64,000 nt of DNA, taken from positions 39,520,435-39,584,434 of the forward strand of contig CM039465.1 in NCBI GenBank assembly GCA_022414725.1. Reading direction: 5' to 3'. Origin of the DNA: Microglena sp. YARC (Eukaryota; Chlorophyta; Chlorophyceae; Chlamydomonadales; Chlamydomonadaceae). The notes below the pieces were generated by a model. The model did no database searches, had not been told where the DNA came from, and worked only from the letters and a program-made list of their open reading frames with translations. Below are positions 35,301 through 48,043 of the stretch, piece after piece. Each line of letters opens with the position of its first letter. The stretch's first letter is position 1. A program made the translations under genes and the position numbers.

Positions 35301-38300
35301 CTTCATTCCTGTAGGAAATCAATCTTGTGGTGTGGGTGTGGGGTGCGGGCCCATGGGGGTGGCTAGGGCCCATGGGTGTGGGGTGCGGGCCCATGAGGGT
35401 GGCTAGGGCATGGCACGCCTCGAAAAGAGTGGAGAGGAGTGGATGTACCCTCCTCCCGGCCATCCCCGTATCAGGCTAGTGGCTGTAGTGCAGCCCCCCC
35501 CATAGGGGCTGTGGGTGCGCCTTCAACGTCCACAAGATTGCCAGAGAGCAGTACAAACATCATGGGTGTGGGGTTGGTATTGCTTCGTTCCCACACCCAC
35601 GTGCACACCCCACACCCACACGCACACCCACATGCACACGCCAACTCACTCCCACCCCAACCCTCCCCCATCCAATGTTGCATGACAGGGAGAAAAGGTC
35701 GGCTGCCCACCTCGCCCAACTCACTCCCACCCCACACCCACGTGCACACCCCACCCCAACCCCCCTGCCCAACTCACTCCCACCCTACCCCCACCATCAT
35801 ATTTTGCATGGCAGGGAGAAAAGGGCGGCTGCACACCTCGCCCAACTCACTTCCACCCCACACCCACACCCACACCCACGTGCACACCCCACCCCAAACC
35901 CCCTGCCCAACTCACTTCCACCCTACTCCCACCATCAAATGTTGCATGGCAGGGAGAAAAGGGCGGCTGCCCACCTGGAGTCAGCAACAGCCGTTGTGGC
36001 GGCGCGACGTGTGCCCGTTACTGGACTCAATGCTCCCACCAAGGACGGTGTGTACTCATGGGTCAAGGGGGCCCCTAAGCCAGGAGAGCTGGCGTACTTC
36101 GTGTACAACAAGGGCCAGGGTGCTCTTCACTCAGCTGGATCTGCTAGGATTCATCTTGGGTATGACGGTTGGATGAATAAGGCAGTCAAGGTGAGTGAAT
36201 TGGATTTTCTCTTGGGGGGGGGGGGGGGAGGGGGGAATGCAGGTAATGATCATGGTATGGTCATGGTAAAGGCGGTCAAGGTGAGCGGTTGGGGAGGTTG
36301 TTGTTTGGGTTTGGGTAAGTGTGTGTACTGTTGGAGGGATGGGGTTGGGATGGGTCAGCTAGCTAGGACACGTAGGTGTTTGGCCCCAGCACAAGCGAAC
36401 GGCTATCCCCCTCAACGTACGCCTCGGCATACAGTGTAACATGTACTTTATTCATTCACATGGACGCATAGGTGGTTGCCCCCAGCGCAAGTGAACGGCT
36501 GTCCCCCTCAACTCACGCCTCGGCATAAGGGCGTAACATTTATTTTATTTTTTTCTTATGGACACGTAGGTGTTTGGCCCCAGCGCAAGCGAACGGCCAT
36601 CCCCCTCAAGTCAAACCTCAGCATACGCTGTAACATGTACTTCATTCATTCATATGGACACCAGGGATATTTTTTCCGTAATATATTCCGATCGGAATAC
36701 GAGACCCCGTTTCGGCCCAAATTGCCGGAATAAGGTACCTACAAAATTAAAAGTTTAGTTGTGTGACTGAAATTGACTAAAAATGACCCAAATCGACCAA
36801 AATCTGAATAAGGATCCTCTTTTGGGAGCGGGAAAAGGAGAAAAAAAGGAATAAGATTTCATCTTCCAGATTTGAAAAAAAAATCCCTGATAGACGCGTA
36901 GGTTTTTGGCCCCAGCGCAAGCGAACAGCTGTCCCCCTCAACTCACGCCTCGGTATCAGGGCGTAACATTTATTGTATTTTATTCTTATGGACATGCAGT
37001 TGTTTGACCTGACGGGCCTAACAGAACAGGAGGCATCGACCTTAGGGATGGGAGGTGGTGGGGATAAAGTTGCTATGTGACATAGTAATGGAGAACAACT
37101 ACTACGTGTAATAATCTAATGGATGCGCAGGCGTTTGGCCCCAGCGCAAGCGAACAGCTATCCCCCTCAACTCCCGCCTCGGCATAAGGGCGTAACATTT
37201 ATTGTATTTTATTCTTATGGACATGCAGTTGTTTGACCTGACGGGCCTATCAGAACGGGAGGCATCGAACTTAGGGATGGGAGGTGGTGGGGATAAAGTT
37301 GCTATGTGACAAAGTAATGGAGAACAACTACTACGTGTAATAATCTAATGGATGCGCAGGCGTTTGGCCCCAGCGCAAGCGAACAGCTATCCCCCTCAAC
37401 TCCGCGCTCGGCATAAGGGCGTAACATTTATTGTATTTTTATTCTTATGCTACATGCAGTTGTTTGATTGACCTGACGGGCCTAAACTCCGCCTCGGCAG
37501 GGCTAACAGGAGGCATCGACCTTAGGGATGGGAGGTGGTGGGGATAAAGTTGCTATGTGACAAAGTAATGGAGAACAACTACTACGTGTAATAATCTAAT
37601 GGATGCGCAGGCGTTTGGCCCCAGCGCAAGCGAACAGCTATCCCCCTCAACTCCCGCCTCGGCATAAGGGCGTAACATTTATTGTATTTTATTCTTATGG
37701 ACATGCAGTTGTTTGACCTGACGGGCCTATCAGAAAGGGAGGCATCGAACTTAGGGATGGGAGGTGGTGGGGATAAAGTTGCTATGTGACAAAGTAATGG
37801 AGAACAACTACTACGTGTAATAATCTAATGGATGCGCAGGCGTTTGGCCCCAGCGCAAGCGAACAGCTATCCCCCTCAACTCCCGCCTCGGCATAAGGGC
37901 GTAACATTTATTGTATTTTATTCTTATGGACATGCAGTTGTTTGACCTGACGGGCCTATCAGAACGGGAGGCATCGAACTTAGGGATGGGAGGTGGTGGG
38001 GATAAAGTTGCTATGTGACAAAGTAATGGAGAACAACTACTACGTGTAAGAATCTAATGAATGCGCAGGCGTTTGGCCCCAGCGCAAGCGAACAGTTATC
38101 CCCCTCAACTCCCGCCTCGGCATAAGGGCGTAACATTTATTGTATTTTATTCTTATGGATATGCAGTTGTTTGACCTGACGGGCCTATCAGAACGGGAGG
38201 CATCGAACTTAGGGATGGGAGGTGGTGGGGATAAAGTTGCTATGTGACAAAGTAATGGAGAACAACTACTACGTGTAATAATCTAATGGATGCGCAGGCG

Positions 38301-41300
38301 TTTGGCCCCAGCGCAAGCGAACAGTTATCCCCCTCAACTCCCGCCTCGGCATAAGGGCGTAACATTTATTGTATTTTATTCTTATGGACATGCAGTTGTT
38401 TGACCTGACGGGCCTATCAGAACGGGAGACTTCAAACTTAGGGATGGGTGGTGGTAGGGAAGAAGAGGATTTGTGATCACCCGTATAAAAGGAGAACAAC
38501 TGCTGAATGTAAGAATCTTATGGATGCGCAGGTGTTTGACCTGAAGGCCCTTTCCAAAGAGGAGACATCAGCTCAACGGCTGGGCCCAGGGTGGTGGTGG
38601 GGTGCAATGCTGGAAGTGCCTCGATCGGCAGCAGTCTTGGACTTTGTGCTGTCCAACCAGGAGCAAACGATGTGGGACAACAACAAGGACAAGGATTACC
38701 ACACAGAGGTGCAGGGTAAGTGGAGGGCTGGGTCCAGGATGGGGGTGGGGAGCCATACTGTAAAAAGTGCCTTGATCGGCAGCTGTCTTGGACTCTGTGT
38801 TGTCCAACCAGGAGCAAACGATGTGGGACAACAACAAGGACAAGGATTACCATACAGAGGTGCAGGGTAAGTGGAGGGCTGGGTCCAGGATGGGGGTGGG
38901 GAGCCATGCTGGCAGTGCCTTGATCGGCAGCTGTCTTGGACTTTGTGCTGTCCAACCAGGAGCAAACGATGTGGGACAACAACAAGGACAAGGATTACCA
39001 TACAAAGGTGCAGGGTAAGTGGAGGGTGGGTCCAGGGTGGGGGTGGGGAGCCATACTGTAAAAAGTGCCTTGATCGGCAGCTGTCTTGGACTTTGTGCTG
39101 TCCAACCAGGAGCAAACGATGTGGGACAACAACAAGGACAAGGATTACCATACAGAGGTGCAGGGTAAGTGGAGGGCTGGGTCCAGGATGGGGGTGGGGA
39201 GCCATGCTGGCAGTGCCTTGATCGGCAGCTGTCTTGGACTTTGTGCTGTCCAACCAGGAGCAAACAATGTGGGACAACAACAAGGACAAGGATTACCACT
39301 CAGAGGTGCAGGGTAAGTGGAGGGCTGGGTCCAGGGTGGGGGTGGGGAGCCATACTGTAAAAAGTGCCTTGATCGGCAGCTGTCTTGGACTCTGTGTTGT
39401 CCAACCAGGAGCAAACGATCCGCAGCGGCATGTACATGAAATGTTGGTCGGGGGTTGTGGTGGTGGTGATGTGTGTGTGAGGGCTGGTTTGTGTGTCAGT
39501 GGGTGTGGGTGTGGTATGGGTGTGGGGTAAGTGGAGGTGGCAGAGTATGATGTATTAGCGGTTTGATGTATTAGAGGCCCACTCTAAAGACAATCATCAT
39601 CATCATCATCATCATCATCACCACCGTCACCACTATCATCACCACCACCACCACATCATCATCATCATCATCATCATCATCACCACCATCACCACTATCA
39701 TCACCACCATCATCATCATCATCATCATCAATCATCCACCACCATCACCACTATCATCACCACCACACCGACCATCATCATCATCATGTGCAGAGGCCCA
39801 CTCTGAAGACAATCATCGTCATCATCACCACCACCATCACCACCTCCACCATCATCATCTCCACCATCACCACTATCACCATCATCACATCCCATCTTCA
39901 CCACACACACCATCATCATCATATGCAGAGGCTAACTCTGAAGACGAGCTTATCACCACCACCATCACCACCACCACTTTCACCATCTCCACCCTCACCA
40001 CTATCACCATCACCATCATCACCACCACCACCACCACCACCATCATCATATGCAGAGGCTAACTCTGAAGACGAGCTTATCACCACCACCATCACCACCA
40101 CCACTATCACCATCTCCACCATCACCATTTCCACCATCACCATCACCATCATCACCACCTCCACCACCACCATCCTCATCATATGCAGAGGCTCACTCTG
40201 AAGACGAGCTTATCGAGGCTATGCTGGCTAGTATCAGAGCTGCTGAGGCGGCGAACGACCAGAAGCTTGAAGACCGAGCCGCCAAGGCCGCTGCAAAGAA
40301 GATCAGGACAAGGGTGAGCATGATCCCCGCCACCACTACTACCACAACCACCACCGCCATCACCACCACTACCACCACCACTACCACTACCACCATTACT
40401 ACCGCCACCATTACTACCGCACCATCACTACCACCACACTATACCACGGCCACTACCACCACCGCCACCACACCACTACCACCACCTTTACCCGCCACTG
40501 CCGCCCACACACCACTACCACCACCAATTACCACCACCACCACTACTACCACCAACACTACACCAACACCACTAACGCCACCACCACGTACCACACCCCT
40601 CCCGCCACCACCACTACACACTGCCACTACCGCCACCACCACTACCACCACTTCCGCCACCACCACTACCGCCACCACAAATACCACCACCACCACCACA
40701 AACAGCACTACCGCCACCACCACTACTGCCACCACCACTATCACCACACCACCACAAACTGCACTGCCGCCATCGCCATACTACCACACTAACCGCACCG
40801 GCAATACCAACCACCACCCTCACAACGGCGCACTACCGCCACCCACACTACACACCACTACCGCCACCACCACTACCACCACCACTACCGCCACCACTAC
40901 CACCTCTACCGCCGCCACCACTACCGACCTCTACCGCCACCACCACTACTGCCACCACCACTACCACCACCAAAACCACCACCACCGGCACTACTGCCAC
41001 CACCACTACCACCATCAGCACTACTGCCACCACTGCCGTAACCACCACAACTACTGCCACCACCGCCCTACCACCACCATCAGCACTACTGCCACCCTGC
41101 CACTACCACCACCACAACTACTGCCACCGCCCCACCACTACCGCCCCACCACCACACACACACACTGCCAGCAAATGTTCCCATTGATGCACCTGCTATG
41201 CTCAGGCACTGCCATTCAAAACCGGCGCACCATCCTGCACGAGCCCTTCCCCCCCCCTCACAATTCCCCCCCCCCCCCCCCCCTCCCCCCCCCCACCCCC

Positions 41301-44300
41301 CCCCCCCCAACAACAATACACACACACACACTGCCAACATGTTTAGGCCACTGCCATTCAAAACCGGCGCACCATCTTGCATAAGCGTCTCTACACCGTC
41401 CCCTCACTGAAAAAAAGCACCGATGAACTGAACCCCAAACAATCCTTTTACCGGCGGGGGCCCTGAGTTCGTTCTAAAGTGACAGTTTAATTTATTTAGC
41501 ACTATTGAGCTAATACATGTTCTCATTGGCCATCAGAGGCCCAAATATGCTCAGGCCACTGCCATTCAAAAACTGACACAGCATCCTGCCAAGGATCCCC
41601 CCACCAAACAAACACACACTACCCCCACCCACCCACCCACCCACCCACACAAACACACCAACACCCACACAAACACACACAAACAAACAACCACCCATCA
41701 CCACACAAACACTGACATGGGACTGCCCTCCCCCCCCCCCCCCCCCCTCCCCACACCCGGCGTCCCCCCACACACACACACACACCACCCCACACTGCAG
41801 CAAATGTTCGCATTGTTGCCCTGCTATGCTCAGGCAACTGCCATTCAAAACCGGGCGCACATACCTGCCAAGCCCCCCCCCCCCAACCCCCCAACCCACA
41901 CACCCACACACCCACACATACACACATACACACACACACACTTCCAACATATTCAGGCCACTGCCATTCAAAACCGGCGCACCATCCTGCAAGCCCCACC
42001 CCCCACCCCCACCACCCACCCCCTCCTTCTCCCACTCACAAGCCCCCACCCCACACCCCACACACCCCACCAACACTGCCAACATGTTCAGGCACTGCCA
42101 TTCAAAACCGGCGCACCATCCTGCACGAGCGACTGTACACCATTCCCTCCCCTCCGGTGGCGGGTCAGCCCTGCGAAGTGTTCTACAACCCTGACCGCAC
42201 CTCGCTCAGAGGGAGGCCGGACATCTTCCTTCGCTGCAGCTGGAACAGGTGAGAAATCATACTTTGACTGTACATATGCATGTGAGAAATCAACTGTGAC
42301 TGTACATATCCGCTGCAGCTGGACAGGTGAGAAATCATATTTTGACTGTACATATGCATGTGAGAAATCAAACTGTGACTGTACATATCGCTGCAGCTGG
42401 AACAGGTGAGAAATCATACTTTGACTGTACATATGCATGTGAGAAATCAAACTGTGACTGTACATATCGCTGCAGCTGGAACAGGTGAGAAATCATACTG
42501 TGACTGTTCATATTTATGTTAGAAATCAAACTGTGACTGTACATGTACATGTGAGAAACTGTGACTGTACATATCGCTGCAGCTGGGACACGTGAGACAT
42601 CAAACTGTGACTGTACATATTCACGTGAGACATCAAACTGTGACTGTACATATTCACGTGAGACATCAAACTGTGACTGCAAATAGTAATGATATAACCT
42701 CGTGGGGGCTGGTATTATAGCAATTCAGGGGATGAACGGGACAACATTTCCGCGAGAACTCGTACTTCGTACTTTGTCAAGAATTTTGGCCTGGAAATCC
42801 GAGAATTATTGACAATTTGGCCTGGGATTCTCGACAATTCTCGATGAAGTACGAAACGTGTGTCCAGTTCATCCCCTGAATTGCCATAAAGGATCCCCTT
42901 AGGGGTTCATACACAGCACCTTCATTAGTTCAACAAGCTCAACCATTGAACCATTCGTCAAAACGAGATGACTAGACCATAGGCCTACCCTGACACGCCT
43001 TACTAGCCGTGTCACCTCCAGGCAAGCCAGACATGTTAGCCTTGATCGGCGTGTTATACTGATCGTTCCGCATTACTAACCCGGGCCCCATTCTCCGCCC
43101 CACCCCCAGGCCCGCCCCAACCCCAGAGATCCCAGACCTGCGAGCCTGCGAAGCAGTTGTTTTCCCCCCCGCCCTCTCGCCCCCACACCCCCAGGCCCGC
43201 CCCCAGACCCCAGGCCCAGACCTGCGAGCCTGCGAGCAGTTGTTTTCCCTCCGCCCTCGTCGCCCACCCTCTCGCCTGCCTCCCGCCCGCTCTGCATACC
43301 TCGCTCCCTCCTCTCCCTCCCTTTTCTCCCTCCCCACCTCCTCCCTCCCTCCTTCCCCCCCTCTGTCCCCCCCTCCCTTTCTCCCTCCCTTTCTCCCTCC
43401 TTCCTTCCCTAAATCCTTCCCCAATGCCCTCCCTCCCTTCCCCCTTCCCTCCTGTCCCCCATCCCTCCCTTCTGAAAACAAGAGATCAAGAAAACAATCA
43501 ATTGCTGTTATTAGGGTCGTTATATAGTCCTCACCAACCCTAAACCCTGTGAACTCCTGTGAAACTCCTGAATCCTAAATCCTATGAAAATGCGCAGGTG
43601 GGGCATCACTGGGGAGGTTCAAACCCAGGTTCTTGAGATGGTGCCGACCCTACCCAGTGGCATTGGCTTCTACCGGGGTGTGGTGGACGTTCCTGCTATT
43701 GCTTGGGGCATGGACATGATCTTCATTCCTCTCCTCACCAACCCTTAACCCTATGAAAATACACAGGTGGAGCATCACTGGGAAGTACCACACACAGGTT
43801 CTTGAGATGGTGCCGACCCTACCTCGTGGCATTGGCCTCCACCATAGTATGAACATAAACTTGATCCTCTCCTCACCAACCCTAAACCATGTGAAACCCT
43901 GTGAAAAACCTAGACCCTAAACCCTAAACCCTGTGAAAATGCGCAGGTGGGGTATCACTGGGGAGGTTCAAACCCAGGTTCTTGAGATGGTGCCGACTCT
44001 TCCTAGTGGCATTGGCTTCTACCGGGGTGTGGTAGACGTTCCTGCTATTGCTTGGGGCATGGACATGATCTTCAGCGACAGCACTGGGCTCACGTCCACA
44101 TTCACTGACAACAACGGGGGCCTTGACTACCACATATCTGTGACGGGTACGAAGAAGGGAGTGGAGCCTCGCTTAAAGGTCATCCACATCGCTGTTGAGA
44201 TGGCTCCGATCGCCAAGGTGGGTGACGGAACACTGTTTACTAACTCTGGTGTTACTAACTGTGATGGCACTGCACTCACGCACATTACTAAAAAAACTAG

Positions 44301-47300
44301 TTAGGTACTCAGCTCCCCCCCACCCCACCCTTGGTGCCAGGTTGGTACCCAGCTCCCCCCCCCCCCACACACACACACACACACTACCCCCCCCCCCCCC
44401 CCCCCCACTAGCCCCACACCCACCCATCCCACACCACCACCACCCTTGGTACCAGGTTGGAGGCATGGGAGATGTCGTCACCGCGCTAGGTCGAGCAGTC
44501 ATGGACGAGGGTCACCAAGTAAGTGCTTGCCCTTTATCCTGGGGTCCTGGGGGGGGTCATGGGGGCCCTGAGGTTTACCAACTAAGTACTTGCCCTTTGT
44601 CCTGGGTTCCTGAGGGTCTTGAAGGGGTTCCTGAGGGTCACAAACTAAGTACTTGCCGTTTGTCCTGGGATCCTGAGGGGGATCCTGGGGGTCTTGAAGG
44701 GGTTCCTGAGGGTCACCAAATAAGTACTTGCCCTTCGTCCCGGGGTCCTGAGGGGGGTCGTGGGGGCCCTGAGGGTCACCAAGTTAGTACTTGCCATTTC
44801 TCCTGAGGGGAGTACTGAGGGGGGTCCTGGGGGTCCTGAGGGTCACCAAGTAAGTACTTGCCATTTATCCTGAGGGGAGTACTGAGGGGGGTCCTGGGGG
44901 TCCTGAGGGTCACCAAGTAAGTGCTTGCCTTGTACCCATGCCCTTCATCATGGGCTCTGAGTTGCATCATCAATAGAGTTGCCAAGTGCAATATTATAGA
45001 TATTTATAACGTTCAATATATTGTGCAGTATTGTGGATATATTTCGTACCACATATTGTGCAGTATTGTGGATATATTTCGTACCACATATTGTGCAGTA
45101 TTGGGGATATATTTCGTACCACATATTGTGCAGTATTGTGGATATATTTCGTACCACATATTGTGCAGTATTGTGGATATATTTTGTACCACATATTGTG
45201 CAGTATTGTGGATATATTTCGTACCACATATTGTGCAGTATTGTGGATATATTTTGTACCACATATTGTGCAGTATTGTGGATATATTTCGTACCACATA
45301 TTGTGCAGTATTGTGGATATATTTCGTACCACATATTGTGCAGTATTGGGGATATATTTCGTACCACATATTGTGCAGTATTGTGGATATATTTCGTACC
45401 ACATATTGTGCAGTATTGGGGATATATTTCGTACCACATATTGTGCAGTATTGGGGATGGTACACATATTGTGCAGTTGCGTACCACATATTGTGCAGTA
45501 TTGGGGATATATTTCGTACCACATATTGTGCAGTATTGTGGGATATATTTCGTACCATATTGTGCATATTGTAGTATTGGGATATATTTCGTACCACATA
45601 TTGTGCAGTATTGGGATGTGGCAGTATTGGGACAACGTACCAACATATTGTGCAGTATTGTGGATATATTTTGTACACATATTGTGCAGTATTGTGGATA
45701 TATTTTCGTACCACATTTGTGCAGTATGGGGATATATTTACCACATATTGTGCAGTATTGGGGATATATTTCGTACCACATATTGTGCAGTATTGTGGAT
45801 ATATTTCGTACCACATATTGTGCAGTATTGTGGATATATTTCGTACCACATATTGTGCAGTATTGGGGATATATTTCGTACCACATATTGTGCAGTATTG
45901 GGGACATATTTCGTACCACATATTGTGCAGTATTGGGGATATATTTCGTACCACATATTGTGCAGTATTGGGGATATATTTCGTACCACATATTGTGCAG
46001 TATTGGGGATATATTTCGTACCACATATTGTGCAGTATTGGGGATATATTTTGTACCACATATTGTGCAGTATTGGGGATATATTTCGTACCACATATTG
46101 TGCAGTATTGGGGATATATTTCGTACCACATATTGTGCAGTATTGTGGATATATTTCGTACCACATATTGTGCAGTATTGGGGATATATTTCGTACCACA
46201 TATTGTGCAGTATTGGGGATATATTTCGTACCACATATTGTGCAGTATTGGGATATATTTCGCACCACATATTGTGCAGTATTGGGATATATTTCGTACC
46301 ACATATTGTGCAGTATTGTGGGATATATTTCGTACCACATATTGTGCAGTATTGGGGATATATTTCGTACCACATATTGTGCAGTATTGGGGATATATTT
46401 CGTACCACATATTGTGCAGTATTGATGATATATTTCGTACCACATATTGTGCAGTATTGTGGATATATTTCGTACCACATATTGTGCAGTATTGGGGATA
46501 TATTTTCGTACCACATATTGTGCAGTATTTGGGATATATTTCGTACCACATATTGTGCAGTATTGGGGATATATTTCGTACGTACACATATTGTGCAGTA
46601 TTGGGGATATATTTCGTACCACATATTGTGCAGTATTGGGGATATATTTTGTACCACATATTGTGCAGTATTGGGGATATATTTCGTACCACATATTGTG
46701 CAGTATTGGGGATATATTTCGTACCACATATTGTGCAGTATTGGGGATATATTTCGCACCACATATTGTGCAGTATTGGGGATATATTTCGTACCACATA
46801 TTGTGCAGTATTGTGGATATATTTTGTACCACATATTGTGCAGTATTGTGGATATATTTCGTACCACATATTGTGCAGTATTGGGGATATATTTCGTACC
46901 ACATATTGTGCAGTATTGGGATATATTTCGATATATTGTACCACATATTGTGCAGTATTGGGGATATATTTCGTACCACATATTGTGCAGTATTGGGGAT
47001 ATATTTCGTACCACATATTGTGCACATATTGTATTGTGGATATATATTTTGCGTACCACATATTGTGCAGTATTGGGGATATATTTCGTACCACATATTG
47101 TGCAGTATTGTGGATATATTTCGTACCACATATTGTGCAGTATTGTGGATATATTTCGTACCACATATTGTGCAGTATTGGGGATATATTTTGTACCATA
47201 TATTGTGCAGTATTGTGGATATATTTCGTACCACATATTGTGCAGTATTGGGGATATATTTCGTACCACATATTGTGCAGTATTGGGGATATATTTTGTA

Positions 47301-47986
47301 CCATATATTGTGCAGTATTGTGGATATATTTCGTACCACATATTGTGCAGTATTGGGGATATATTTCGTACCACATATTGTGCAGTATTGGGGATATATT
47401 TCGTACCACATATTGTGCAGTATTGGGGATATATTTTGTACCACATATTGTGCAGTATTGGGGATATATTTCGTACCACATATTGTGCAGTATTGTGGAT
47501 ATATTTTGTACCACATATTGTGCAGTATTGGGGATATATTTCGTACCACATATTGTGCAGTATTGTGGATATATTTCGTACCACATATTGTGCAGTATTG
47601 GGGATATATTTCGTACCACATATTGTGCAGTATTGGGGATATATTTCGTACCACATATTGTGCAGTATTGTGGATATATTTCGTACCACATATTGTGCAG
47701 TATTGTGGATATATTTCGTACCACATATTGTGCAGTATTGGGGATATATTTTGTACCACATATTGTGCAGTATTGTGGATATATTTCGTACCTCATATTG
47801 TGCAGTATTGTGGATATATTTCGCACCACACATCAAATAATGCATTGGTGGATCCTTACTTGATGTATTCATTCATATAGTGCTTGATTGATTGATTGAT
47901 TGATTGATTGATCCTTTATTGATGTATTCATTTTGTGCTCTGGTTGATCGATTGACCCTTTATTGATGTATTCATTCATATAGTGC

Positions 47987-48043
<57 letters not shown>

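Noticed and set aside
40050..41384. Thr/Pro-rich frame of 444 codons
   Set aside because: ACC/ACT trinucleotide repeats translate openly in any frame; the real coding part is only exon 9 in a defined phase.
43915..43935. Interstitial telomere repeat CCCTAAACCCTAAACCC
   Set aside because: Only about two and a half units, and the same AACCCTAAACC phrase recurs in the exon 11 acceptor echoes, so it is part of that intron unit.
45013..47830. Possible CRISPR array
   Set aside because: The 35-bp units, like the 34-bp and 46-bp arrays, are direct tandem repeats without unique spacers, in a eukaryotic intron with no cas genes.
44948..47880. Open frames of 470 to 974 codons on both strands
   Set aside because: They are translations of the 35-bp satellite, present in several frames of both strands at once, with no start context, codon bias or domain.
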